Below, one piece after another: positions 10,282-22,340 of a stretch of DNA of 64,000 nt. The notes beneath the pieces were generated by a model, which worked only from the letters and a program-made list of their open reading frames with translations, did not search any database and was not told where the DNA came from. The DNA is from Fusarium oxysporum f. sp. lycopersici 4287 (Eukaryota; Ascomycota; Sordariomycetes; Hypocreales; Nectriaceae), in the NCBI RefSeq assembly GCF_000149955.1, contig NC_030986.1, positions 1,672,345 through 1,736,344 on the forward strand, in the 5' to 3' direction. The position numbers were made by a program, and so were the translations under genes. The first letter of the stretch is position 1, and each line of letters opens with the position of its first letter.

Positions 10282-13200
10282 GGTAACGGTGCAACCTATA
10301 GATCTAGTTCAACCTTGTGATTAGCCTTCAACCTTTTAACTGTTGCTATGAGACGATTCCACAGCGCGTGGCCATAGAAGGAGAGCCGATGAGACACGAG
10401 TTTGCGCCGCGCATCATTTGAACATGTAGACGTGCAAAGCGTCCCGTTGTCGAGTTTGCTGTCGCTTCAGTTGATCAGGCCTGAGGTACTTCGTCTGTCC
10501 TGGCTAATGTTGCTTTCCTCTCCCAACATAATTCTTCTTGCGACTCCATCATCGCACATGGCCCGTTCCGCCAATAATTTCCCTCGGTTTGCCCTTGGTA
10601 TTTTTTCGAGTTCCGCAGGCGATTTTCGTTGTGTTTGTGATGGTTGTTATTGCTCCATGAATTGGTATGACTTGAATCTCGTCTCTGCCACATCGGCCTC
10701 GTCTCCAATCGCCACTATTTTCCCTTCTTTGCGAATCGACTAACCTTTTATTGTCTTTTAAAGAATGTTGTGTTTTTGAAAGTATAATCCAATCCCCTCG
10801 AGTAAGTGAGCGACTGCTGTAAAAGCGAACGTGATGAGGCAAGAAGCCGGGAAAAACAAAAACAGTTAATAAATGAGTGTGGGAGAGAGTGAGTAAAGAT
10901 GAAACTCTCAGTTGGCAAGGAAGGAGCACACGAGGAAAGCAAGAGGAACAAAGCGCCTGGGGTTGACGGAGACGAAAGGGGATAAGAATGAAAAGAGGTC
11001 CAGCGTCTTGCCCAGGATTGGGGAGGGACCAGGGACTGGGGGAGTTAGGGGAGGCCTAGAAGGGGGGCGGACTAAGGTAAGGAGCATGAGCAGGGGGTGT
11101 TGATTAAGTCCAAGAAGAAGACCGCCCAGAAACCAGGATTAGGCGGACCTCAGCAAGAGATTGACATCCGAAAAAGCTGGCCCCCATCGATGAATGCGCA
11201 CCCGGCGACGATGAGGTCTGGGACGCAAACAGGCCCTAGAACGTATCATCAAGTGAGACATGACACTAAGAAAAATACCAGAAGCGGGTTTTTTTTTCTG
11301 CCTCAATCAGTCTAGCATCAGTTCCAGAGTCAACACGCATATGCTAGGTCATGATATCTTGGGCTACCTTGGTCAAGGGAGTTCCTATTTCGCAAAGTAT
11401 TCAAGGGGTGACCGACTTCCAAGTCCAGGGGAGGCCGGGAGATTCACATAAGGAGGGGAAGACGCCAATGAGACCAACAACAGTCCAGGGGATGCTAGCA
11501 GGAAATCGTCTAGAAACCAACGCAGGACTACCAACTAGTTACCTGGTAATCTGAACGAATTCATGACAGGCCATCGGCCATCAACTGCTGTTGATCCTGC
11601 TCAAGTGTTGTCTGCCAGGAACAGGGGAAATTACACCTTTTTTGGTTTGGTGGGTAACCTTCACAGACCCATCTCCGTGCCTCTAGTTGGCTAGCATTGT
11701 CCCCTGTTCTGGTCCATCGCATGTCCCTCCCCTGTTCCTGTTGGACAATGCCCCTCAGGCACAGTGCAGGCGCAGCATCTGGGAAAAAACACACACCTGC
11801 CAAAACAAATCGCATTTCCGTCCTCATTACCTAAATAGCGCTCGCCTGACAATGGACAACGAAAGTGAATCAATGCGCGCATGGTTAACTATCAGCCAAT
11901 AAGGTCTTTGTGCCAGTACTTTGGAACATCCCTCATATTAAAAGCGATCGACATTTCCCCCTTTCCTTTGTTCGCTTGCGCATGAGAACGGTCAACGACA
12001 ATCGATCAATCCTCTGTTCTTGGTCCCTTGGCCCGTTGCTGGTTACATATGCGCCTACGTACCACTCCAAGAACTGCGGATATACGCATTGTCATCCACG
12101 CCCATGCAATTTGCCTACCCGCTGTTGTCGTCGTCATGGCATAAATTGCGATGAACAGATCCCCGTGTCCTCGGTTGTTGGATCCGCAGGTAGCTGCCTA
12201 CCAACTTACAAGGAGAACAGGGGAATCATACCGCTACTCCCACAGCAACCGACCCATTTCAGTAGAGGGCCGCTATACGGTACTTCGTACAATAGCGCGC
12301 CTACGTACCACTGAACCCAGCACAAGACCCCATTTCCGCCGTCTGATCACAACTAAGCAACTTCTTAGCTTCGGGTCGGCCTTGGCTTTGGTTAGCTATG
12401 GCTCAGTCTTCATCCGCGTGTTCAATTCGTTCAACACGGATCAGATCTAACCTCTGAATCCTTTGGATAGGTCTGTGAAGATCGAAAGGCTACGAAGCGA
12501 GTCTCGTAATTGACTGAGCATTTCTTCAGTCTCAATACAGACATTTGCTACCTACCTTACCACACAGCCGGTCAGACCATCCTTCGCGAGTTATGTTATC
12601 GAGCCTAGGTGCCTACCTTGGTAGGCATTGGCCTCTGTGGAGCTACGTTCCGCACTTGCAGTACAGTGCATGTGCTGCTGTGCTAGCCTAAAGCCTCAGC
12701 TGCATTTCACTTTCGGGTACCTGGCACTAATCTTCTAAATCTGTTGCCCTCGGGCTCTAGATCAGAGAGACCCTTCAGAACTCTCTTTGGAGTGACCGTT
12801 AGCCGTTTCATAATGAGGCCTAGCGGTAAAGCCAATCATGACGCCGAGTTTTACGAGCACACTCTCATCTCGATTGATAGCCGCCAACAACAACCCATGG
12901 ATCTCCGGTTAGTAGGATCTCCCTCTTGCCAGCTTTTAATTCCAATATTGCTCGACATCCACGCATCCATCTGGTTGGTTGCTGGTTTAATGAGGTCCAA
13001 GGCTATTACTTGCAAATCAACAACCAAGCTCGTTCAAAGACATCCAATGTCGTGATGCTCGGTTCGTGACTGAATGCGTCTTGTCTGGCTTTGATCCACC
13101 GAGCGTCAGAATTAGATCGGCATTGCCGCGTCTTGTTAATTCCCTGACTGCCTCAATAATTCCTCATCCTGGTATTCGCCAAGCGAAGTCTGGCTGGATG

Positions 13201-13961
13201 CGAAAATACCAGTTGATGGTGTCCAATCGACAACGCCTCGGCAAATACTTAATCTTGCTTCCTTGCTCGAGTCAGCGCTGTCTCTCCTGACGCTTCTCAG
13301 AGCGGATCGTGCCAGACTTACAGCAGCCCCCCACTCTGTTGGGTCTGACTACGAAGGTTATCTTTCTTAATCCTTTCTTCTTTGTCTTCCTGGTGTTTCT
13401 AAAACGGTGAAGCCCCCTTTTGGACAAGCCAGCCCAAGCCTTGGCATTCTTGTCTCTCTTCTTTTCTGGTTTTGCAAACGCAACCAGCTTGTTTAGAGCT
13501 TAGACTAACATTCTCCTTTTCTTTCTCTCCACTTTTTGTCTGCTTCCCCTTGCATTGGCTTTCGGGTCTTTCATCGGCTGGATATTGTCGGTTCGGCGGC
13601 ACACGTCAGCACCTAATTTCGTCCTCTCCCAAAGATATTGTTCACTCGCTGACCGCCGCCATATGGTTTCGTCTTGTTACAGTGGCTGGATGTGTCTGTG
13701 TAGAGAAGGATACTCGTGTCCCTACGGGTCAGTAACAGTTGATCCGATATCAAAATATTCAAGAATAAGCTAAGTACGATGCCCCTGCTGGTACAAGCTT
13801 CAGGATTAGGTCCATCTTTCAATGGGCATTCTTTGACACAAGTGCCTAGGTATCTTCCGTTCTGTGGCCCGGACCTCGGAGAGCAAGGAAACTTCAGACC
13901 TTGATAGAATATGCCAAACTTGATTCATCAAATAATCCCCTAAACTTACACCAGCTTGTCT

Positions 13962-13964
<3 letters not shown>

Positions 13965-14008
<44 letters not shown>

Positions 14009-14053
14009 TTTAAAAAAATAAAATATAAAATATAAAATAAAATAAAAATTTAT
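13965..14053. repeat. T33 tract joined to A/T-only sequence
   Basis: Thirty-three consecutive T (13965-13997) run straight into an A-rich stretch of A11 and AAATA/AAATAT units. The whole interval contains no G or C. It may be a poly(A)-type relic, an extreme nucleosome-depleted tract, or an assembly artefact of a homopolymer. Confidence 0.85.
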
Positions 14054-14964
14054 CACTTATTGTTACAGTCCTCAGTTTTCTTCCCTCCCCTAGCCGGACC
14101 GCCTTGGAGCGTCTTAAACGCCGCTCTTCGATACCACACCACCCTTAGTGCCTCGATCCAACTAATAGGAGCTATTTAGATGGATTCTGTACGACTTTGG
14201 TACAGGCTGTCACGTCCCTTGAATATGTTTCACAACATTGACATTGTCCATATATCAGGGCTTCTTTCACTGACGAGTCTTCATAGTCCTTCCAGCCCAC
14301 TGACATGTCTATTTTCGTCTTACATTTTGGCCGGTGGCCATGAAGTCGTGCCTTGTTGAACTCTGTCTGCAGTACAGACCTTTCAACCAAAGTAGCACAT
14401 ATCGAATACGAATGATCTTGCATGAAGTTGATATCTGTTGTGATCTGTAAGACGGTGTGTCCGCTTTCATGGTTATTCTGGAAATAATCTGATTGCCATC
14501 TTGCATTGGTATCATATCGGAGCTGAGACTTTCGCGTTTCTTAATGGCATTCATCACTTGTTTGCTTTGTATACTTGTGGCTCTTCTTTTAATTTGGTCC
14601 TATTGGCTTGGAGCAGATGTCTACCTTCTTGGTTACATGACACGCTTCATATGACGTGGAGCTGCATTCCACTGTGGTGAGTAGTCTCAGGTAACTTGAG
14701 ACCAGTTACCATGTGTTGATGTGCAAGGTGCAGTTCAAGATTTCCAGGCCAAGCCACTACAAATGTCTGGAATACAATGGTTGCACATATCTTAGATATA
14801 GGCCAGAGACTCGGGAAGTGGTCTGAAGTTTGAAGCAGAGAATGTCCATTCAATTGGAATAACGCCCTTGAGTGTCTGCGTTTGTAAATGCAAATAGAGT
14901 CACCCACCACGTAATATTGTGTACTGCCCTGGATATACTTAATACGACTTCTAACCATGCACGA

Positions 14965-15276
14965 ATGATTCAAAGCACCATTTCAATTCTGTTTCTCTTG
15001 TTTGGCACTGCCTACCCTAAGCCTCGTTGTCATCGTATTGAGGTCGACACTGGTCATCTAACTCCTATTGAAATTCCGCAGTCCTGTGTCTGTAGCAATC
15101 TCATACCTACTCCATATGCGTCTCTGTTCAAATGTGTCTTGGAAAACTCAAAACTACCGAAATGCAAACCATGTGCCGGCAGTGTTGCAATATCACTTGC
15201 ATCAAGAGACAGAACACAATCGTCGAATCACCTGAGCCAAATAGCAATACAATATCTCAGTCAGACATCTAATTAA
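14965..15276 (+). CDS. Weak candidate: small secreted Cys-containing protein
   Basis: A 103-codon frame from ATG 14965. It begins MIQSTISILFLLFGTAYPKP, a plausible signal peptide, and the remainder has six cysteines (RCHR, SCVC, KCVL, KCKPC) within about 60 residues. This is the profile of a small secreted protein or effector candidate. I recognise no family. The C-terminal third has no Cys and could be intron or UTR read-through. It sits isolated in the 9-kb gene-poor region. Random frames of this length occur by chance, so support is weak. Confidence 0.2.
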   Translation: MIQSTISILFLLFGTAYPKPRCHRIEVDTGHLTPIEIPQSCVCSNLIPTPYASLFKCVLENSKLPKCKPCAGSVAISLASRDRTQSSNHLSQIAIQYLSQTSN

Positions 15277-18200
15277 ACCACGAGTCAGCATAAGAATGCG
15301 GTTGCGATCTAGGTGTCAAGATGCCCGATGGTGCTCGTCATGGGAAAGATAAAAAACCTCACCTGAGACAACTTGCAACAGCCAGGAGCCTAGGACAACG
15401 GCCCTGCGAATGAACATGACAATGAAAGCCTGGAACTCGTGACGGGATGACCCAACGACGAAAAGAATATATCTGGAATGACCATTGTTACCATTGGTTC
15501 ATCCTGGCGATGGCACGCAATGACTCAGATTCGTGTTGGATGGAATGAAGTCTTAGGGCCTGACTTGCATCACGACTAAACCACCTTTCAAGCAGACCAC
15601 ATCTGACTGATCTGCAGGATTGATGAAGCCCGAAGGGTTCATTCGTAGAGAGCAAAAATTCTGGTAACACGCATGCCAGACACGCCTTAGACTCGGTGCA
15701 ACTGGATATGTAGGGATTGCAGACATGTAGCAATTATTAGTCCATATCACCTAGTAACCCCTAAACCAGGAAAAGCATTACAGAGCCGGGGAAACCTCAC
15801 TTGAAGGCCACTGTTCACGCACGCTGGATATCTGTCGAGGCGGCTGTTGACTACTGCGCTGGTTGAGATAACAATACCCAGGTTTAGCATGCTCGGCTAT
15901 ACACAAACACTTGAGATCTGTATGAAACGGGACCGAGTAGGGTAACCAGAAATAACAATCGTAATTCACCCCATCACGTTCTTGTCGAAGTAGCAAAGAC
16001 CACACGCAGCTTTCAGAAGGGACGCCTGCAGTAATTACACCAGCAGAACGTGATATGCTTGTTGTCTGACCACTTACCAGCTGAAAGGAAGATGCAGTGC
16101 CCAATCGGTTCAATTGCATGGGTTTCTCACCAAATCGATGGGGCTGAGGCGTTTACACCGGGTATAACAAGGCAGTTTTTGGGGAAACGTTTTGACATGG
16201 GACTGTGTCGAAGGGTTCAGGAAAGTCATCGCGGCCCAGATGGCATCGGGACATCAGTTTGTGCCGATATGAATCTGTGTGTGCCAAGGCCAGAGTGCCG
16301 GGACTGTATAGGAAAGCTGGATGACGAACTTGAAAACTGGCGGAACTAACCTGACGGTACACCATTATTTGCTCTTTCAACAAGTCCTTACGGGGGTAAA
16401 TGCCCTTAAGATGAAATCATGAATATCACTCAATATTGGTTCAGCAACAAATCGAAAATCATTGAACAGAAAATAGCCTTGCAAGCGCCGAACAAGTTCA
16501 GTTGTTTCCGGTGAAGCGAACCTGATTGTCTCACAGCCACAACAGCAAGTGGGCGGTTTAATGTGATCACTGTGACGTTGACGGTGAATCAAGCCGCTAG
16601 AGACTCGAGAATTGGGGAATACTGGTGAGATCAGCGCATACTCTCCAGCCTTCCGAGCCACGTTGATGTCGTGCTAAACCGCATGAACTTGACCACTGAC
16701 TTGTTGCTTGATATTGATTGAAAACGTGATCTGATATGAGCTAGGTAAGCTACTAATAAGGAGGATATCATTACGATGGGCATAACTTGCAAGCATCATG
16801 ATATGCTGCTCTATAACGTCAAATTGCAGGGCTTTTGCTGACAAGATTAATCTGCACAAGGGTGGCGTACATTATGGCATATTGCTGGAGGGTACCGAGT
16901 ACGGATACCGTAAATTGACAAAATCCTCAATAAGTCTTCCAGGTTTTGAGCATCCTATCAGCCTCTCCAACGAGCTTTGGAAGTCTAGGGGGAGCACAGG
17001 AAAAGAATCAGTGACGACAGGCGTGGCGGAGTAAAAGGCTGGATGTTAGAAATGCTAGGATCAGCCACACCACTATACAATCATGTACCAGCTAGTGGCA
17101 GGGTTTTCTGGACTTTCTAGGCTTTCTCACACACACACCAACGCCGAGCATCATAGTGGTGCCACAGTTGTATTTTGAGCATGGTTCATGGATCTGAGGT
17201 CCATTTACGAGGCGTTTGATCGCACCGCCACCTTTTGGTTCACCTGAGGGAAGTTAAGTTGAGCAAGGATTGGTTCAGCTTCGTTGCCCCCAGTCCCCTG
17301 AACCGATGCTACCTGGGTACCGTGGCTTAGGGAAACAAAACAGAGGTTGAAGACAAGCCTTCAGCTGGGGCGTTTCGATAGATTGAGACTGTAGGTTCAT
17401 TTGGCGTGTGCTCCAAAAGGTAAGCAAACAACAAGAGTACTACAAACCAAAAGGGTTGGTGATTGTGATTTATTTGCCCTCGTCTCGTTTCTCCGTGCAA
17501 TAATCGAATGTTATAATAAGCCCAGACAGAGTGGGCGGCAGCAAGTCTTCATCACTGTTCCTATGTCTCTTGTTCCTTGTTCCTTTTCTCGCCTTCTAGT
17601 CAACTCGATCCGCCTCTCAACCTACGATAGAGCAGTGACATGCCGCTTACTACGGTAGCTTGTGGAACCTGTTTGCCTTGTCAATTTGGAGAACCTGAAG
17701 GTAATCAGTGGGTCGTCTGGAGGCTAGATATACCGATACTCTCGACGCAAGTACCGGCAAGCCCTTTAGTATGCGAAGTGTCATAAAGAAGAACGATGCC
17801 AGAAGCAACTGTCGTCATCTCCCGCTCAGCGTGGAAGGTGTGCATCTTCCCGTCTGCCCTCCGTCTTGCGGGGACATGCGATTGACTGCAGTAAGATGGT
17901 ATATATATGCGCCTCGGGCGGCCCCGTCAGAGGCTGAGATCTCGACATCCAGTTTCGCAAAGCAAGGGCTGTGCTGAGGTGTAGGGTCAAAAGAGGAGAG
18001 AAGAGTGTCAAAGAGGCGGTTCGCCAATAGAACAGTAAATCACTGTCGATGATGACTCCATTGGGATCGCGATTGCAAGATGCAGGCAAATCATCCACTC
18101 CAGTTGGACGGTGGTGGATGTCTTGGCTGGCTGACCAAATGATGGATGTTTCCTCAGCAGGGAATAGCGGTACCTGACGTCAAAGTACCTTGAAACGAAA

Positions 18201-19228
18201 ATCAGTCACTTTCAGTTAGACCTTTCCCCAGCACGTTTCTAGCCCGCCGCTTCATACCAGAAACGTATTCGCATCACCCACTTCTGTCCGCTTTGGCGTT
18301 CTTCGGGCTTTCACTTTGGGTTGTAGTCATCTTCCGCTCCGGGGCGTTCCCCAACCAGGCGCGCGTTTCCCCTTTCCCTATGTTTCCACTGGTTTTCGCG
18401 TCGCTGGCGTGTTTTGTTGGCTTCCCGAGGCGAGACACCGTCGCCAATATATCTCGTTATTTATCTCTGTGAATGATCGTCGCGTGAAATAATTGTGTTT
18501 CAGGTACCTAATCAGCTTGTTTTAATGCAAGCCTTGCGGCTAATGCTAGGTCGGAGCTGCATAGTGCTTTCCCAAACCAATAAAGAAAACATTCGTGACG
18601 GGACAAGTTAAGGTAAGGAAGGTGACAGGGTACATTGAACCTAAGGTACCTACCAGGTTTCTGGCACGATCCCACCTGAGAGACAGGACAGGCCTTTTTG
18701 GAAGGAACCAGCCCGGCAGCTGTCAACAATCCACTGACAAACGCCCACACACTCTTTCCCTCTTACGTACCCCACTCATTCAACCCGCCAGGCTAGTTAT
18801 CCAATCAGAGAAGGTTCTTACCCACTTGCCCACTTTCAGAGGCCCTCACTATCGCTCATCGCCCGTCTTCGCCTCGCATCTCTCTCATCGGCCGCCTTGT
18901 TCACTTTCTTTCTCTACGTCTCCTTGCACAACTCTCCTTCAGTGCTACATCGTCATTACTGTCAACCATTCTCACGGATACATTGGCTCATTGTCATTTC
19001 CCCAGAATACTTGCCTTAAATCGTCCTTTCTGCACGCTACTGTATTGCCGGTTCTCGAGCCTCAATTCTGTTTGTTGCATTCCTCGTTTAAGCCACCCAC
19101 TGCCCACAGCGTAAACCCGCCCACCCAGTACTTGCTTCTTCCTTCACTCGCCTCTCTGCCTTGACCCGGGGGGAAAATATCAGCTCTCGCCACGTCTCCA
19201 GCCACACATTAATCCATCTCGCCCCGAT

Positions 19229-19304
19229 ATGTGCCTTTGGCCCAAGGCTGTTGCGACATCGAAACCTCGAAATTGATCGCATGCTGGATCAGATTTGCAT
19301 TTGA
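19229..19304 (+). promoter_or_regulatory. Two upstream ORFs in the leader of the C2H2 gene
   Basis: ATG 19229 opens a 15-codon frame ending in TGA at 19276. ATG 19281 opens a 7-codon frame (MLDQICI) ending in TGA at 19304. Both close before the main ATG at 19337. If the leader is transcribed through here without splicing, they would reduce initiation at the main start. Confidence 0.45.
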
Positions 19305-19336
19305 TTATTCCAATTCTCTGCTTTCCATCTGCCTCT

Positions 19337-21177
19337 ATGGCATCGGACGCTTCCGCCTTTACCGCGATCGACCCCCCGCCCGCAACGCGCGCAGAGGCGA
19401 CCCCTCCTGCTATCATCCCTTCAGACGACGCTGCTATCAGATTGCTCAAACGGCCTCGTTCACCTTCACCTTCATCGCCGCGCTCTCTCGTCGCGCAGTC
19501 GCAGGGACTCTTGGGTCTTGGATCCCCGGCCAAGTCTGCCCGTTTGGCACTCGCGTCGAGTATTTCTCCGACGCCTTTGACCGCGGCAGCTGCCCTCGAG
19601 GACGAGCGCCGACGACGCGAAGTTGACGATCAAGACGACGGGATACGGGCCCCAGCACCCACGAGCGACAATCCTAGCCACCGAGTTCTAACTTCCCTCA
19701 TGTCTGGAGCTGTTCAGGCTATGAGCCGCCCTGCTGACGCGCCTCAGCTAGCACCAACAGCTGCCATGGACCCATCTCCAAAGGCCTCAAACCCCGTGTC
19801 GCTGGCGCAAACCGCGACAAGTCAGGTTGAAGAGCATGGCGCACCAAGTCCACAGAGCACCAACAGCCTTGTTGGCGTCCCCGTCACCGAGAGTCCGACT
19901 CCAATGGAAGTGGATGTACCTAAAATTGATCAGCAGCAGCATCAACAGTCCTCACAGCAAGTAGTCGGGCAGGAAGAGAGGCATCAGCCTGGATCCCTAT
20001 CGTACCCTGGCTCTCTTCAGGCTACGGGTAACCTGACAGAAACACCAACTCGAGGCATGAGCTTTCCGATGCCCACCCCAGGCCAGACATCTCCCACATC
20101 ATCTGGGTCAAAGAAGCACAAATGTCCCTACTGCAATACTGAGTTTACACGCCATCACAACCTCAAGAGCCATTTGTTGACGCATAGCCAAGAGAAACCA
20201 TACGTATGCACGGAATGCCAGATGCGTTTCCGCCGTCTGCACGACCTCAAGCGTCACGGTAAACTGCACACTGGTGAGAAGCCTCACGTTTGTCCCAAGT
20301 GTGACCGAAAATTCGCTCGTGGCGATGCGCTTGCTCGTCACTCTAAGGGTGCTGGTGGCTGTGCTGGGCGACGATCCAGCATGGGTAGTTTCGTTGACGA
20401 CAACGATATTGAGACCAGTCTTGGCGAAGCTGATGAATCGGCCATGTCTGGACTTGCATACGATAACCCCGAGGAAGATGAACTGAGACGTCAAAGTTTA
20501 CCAAGCATCACCGCCCAGCATGTTGCAGGAGCACAAGTTGATGGCTACGGCACCCATGCTCGGGACATATCCACCACCTGGTGCTCGATCTTGGACTGGG
20601 GGACTTTTACTCTCTCCAATGTTAACCAAAACCAGGCAAATTCCAACTCTTCTCAGCCTGTCGCCAACACATTGCGGGCACAATTCTACTGCGGGAATCC
20701 GCATCCCGTTGCGGCCGCCAATGCGAACATGTATTCTCAGACTGGTATTACAGAGTCTCCAAAACCATTGAGCCTCGGGGTGCAAGGACATGACTCCAAT
20801 AACTTGGGCGCCAGCGCTCTCCTAGCTTGACCCAGCAGCTGCAGCAGGCGCAGTTTGGACGCCGGGCATCGGATTTACAGTCGCCGCACAACTCACAATC
20901 CCGGCGCAAGCTTCCCGGTTTGTCGCATCCTGAGTTCGCGGCGCCCGGGTCAACCGGCTTCTCTCACACCCGGAGCGGGAGTGGCGCGCAGTCTATCAAC
21001 GACAGCGGAAACATGTTTGCTCAGAGTGATCCGAGTGTGTGGGCGTATGTTCAGGCGCTAGAGGAGAAAGTCAAGGCGCTCACAGACAAGGTTTCGACTC
21101 TGGACCATGTCGTTGCAGACTTGAAACAACAGATGGAAACACGCGATGCCGCCGCGGCGGCTGTCGCCAAAGTATAA
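19337..21177 (+). CDS. C2H2 zinc-finger transcription factor, apparent frameshifts
   Basis: Probable nuclear regulator. ATG 19337 opens a Ser/Pro-rich N-terminus, followed by three C2H2 fingers: CPYC from C263, CTEC from about 291, CPKC from about 319 (ending RHSKGAGGCAGRRSS). The C-terminus, in another frame, holds a short coiled coil (VWAYVQALEEKVKALTDKVSTLD) and ends at 21177. The frame of the fingers would stop at 20830. Between 20555 and 20830 the protein-like sequence hops frames: TYPPPGARS and GHNSTAGI in one, NVNQNQANSNSSQPVAN and NPHPVAAANANMYSQTG in the finger frame, then RQRSPSLTQQLQQAQFGRRAS in the third. The net effect is one missing base; corrected length is about 613 residues. 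The shifts sit at G/C homopolymers (for example TTGGGCGCC at 20804), so base-call error is likelier than an intron. I do not recognise the specific orthologue. Confidence 0.8.
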
Positions 21178-22340
21178 AACAGCGCTGCATTACACTCATT
21201 CCTGAGTGCTTCCGTATTGCGCCACTATATCACAAAGTACACTGAGACGACCTTCGTTTTTTGCCTTGAGAAGTATTTGGCATGGTGCTCAGGGAGGCGT
21301 TTATGGGACATGGGAACATGCTTTTTTTGTTTTTCCTTTTCTGTTTCTGTGGAAGGTAGGGACCTCCACGCTAAAAGAACGGGGCACGGTCTAGTCATGA
21401 TTATCCCATCATTATTTCATGTAACATATATTGTTGTTTTGTCCAGATAGTGTGCCTCGTGGCAGCAAGGATCCATGCGCTAGTACAGGTGTCAAAGAGT
21501 TGTATTGTGCAGAGTGGAAGCTTTGTATATAGAGAGTCTATCTCGTCGAGGACCACAAGCTGTTACTAGAGTGAACCTGGCAAGTGATTAAGTTCTGTCA
21601 TCGTTTGCGGTATGTAGAGGATGTGTTGCTTGCTGTTGGTGGCTTGCCGAGGCTCATATGGAATTTGATGATTCCCGACGGATAGCAGGGCGCTGACTGG
21701 GGAATAATTAATTGGGGACTCTGAGACACAGTACAGTTGACACCAGATATTTCCTACACACTTAGGAATATGGATTAAAGCCATTAATAATTTACGACTA
21801 TGCTCACAAAACACTAGTTATAATTGTGAAAGCAAGGCTCAAGTCAAGCACACGTTGAATCATGCTAAAAAGAAATAGGTAGGTATCTATCAAACCTTGA
21901 GTTACCTAAGGACTGTCTAAATTGTGTAAAGGAGCGGCAAGTGGAGATTTGGACATACTTCCCTCCCCCTGGCCAGATCAAGATCGAAGCTTCTGATTTC
22001 ACGTGTCAAACATGACCTAAGGTTGGTGCGACGTCATCACTGGCACTTAGCTTTTTGCATAATACAAACACGAAAGCGGCTCAGGTCCACCCTTTCCGTA
22101 AGACGATATCATGGCGGCTAATGCTCGTGTCATAGTCGCCGACTGAAAATTTCCGTTCTCTTTCTCTCTTTCGGCATTGCCAATATATACCCTTCTTCCT
22201 ATATCAATTTCTGATGTGACTGTGCGTGTGACCAGCAGTTTCTCGTGCAACTCCCAACATCCCCAAGTCCACTGGCTATCCCTCCGCCCCAGGATCTTAC
22301 TTTATCACGACACAGCAACATCCGAGCTGCTCTGTGTATC
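21178..22340. other. Intergenic: C2H2 3' UTR and DGAT2 promoter
   Basis: No gene recognised. Only short frames are present. CT-rich sequence near 22150-22200 fits a promoter for the downstream gene. Confidence 0.55.

Larger units (their letters stand above)
10282..19336. other. 9-kb gene-poor divergent region
   Basis: The largest gap in the window, between the SUN gene (-) and the C2H2 factor (+). I found no protein I can support. Open frames are under 140 codons, with no domains; the longest stretch (18595-19164, 189 codons) has no ATG at all. Notable contents are a T33/A-rich tract at 13965-14053, a 16-base direct repeat (GCGCCTACGTACCACT) at 12051 and 12297, a hairpin TGCCTACC-TT-GGTAGGCA at 12610-12627, and CT-rich stretches from about 18750 to 19200 that look like the promoter and leader of the C2H2 gene. 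It could hold long non-coding RNAs, decayed genes or very long promoters; the sequence alone does not tell. Confidence 0.5.

Noticed and set aside
9415..10320. 301-codon frame on the plus strand opposite the SUN gene
   Set aside because: Antisense shadow of a biased coding exon, Gly/Leu/Ser-rich translation with no domain.
18595..19164. 189-codon open frame before the C2H2 gene
   Set aside because: It opens on GTG and has no internal ATG; it is CT-rich promoter-like sequence without domains.
20555..20830. An intron as explanation for the C2H2 frame changes
   Set aside because: Protein-like sequence is continuous through the interval with no room for splice sites, and several shifts would be needed.
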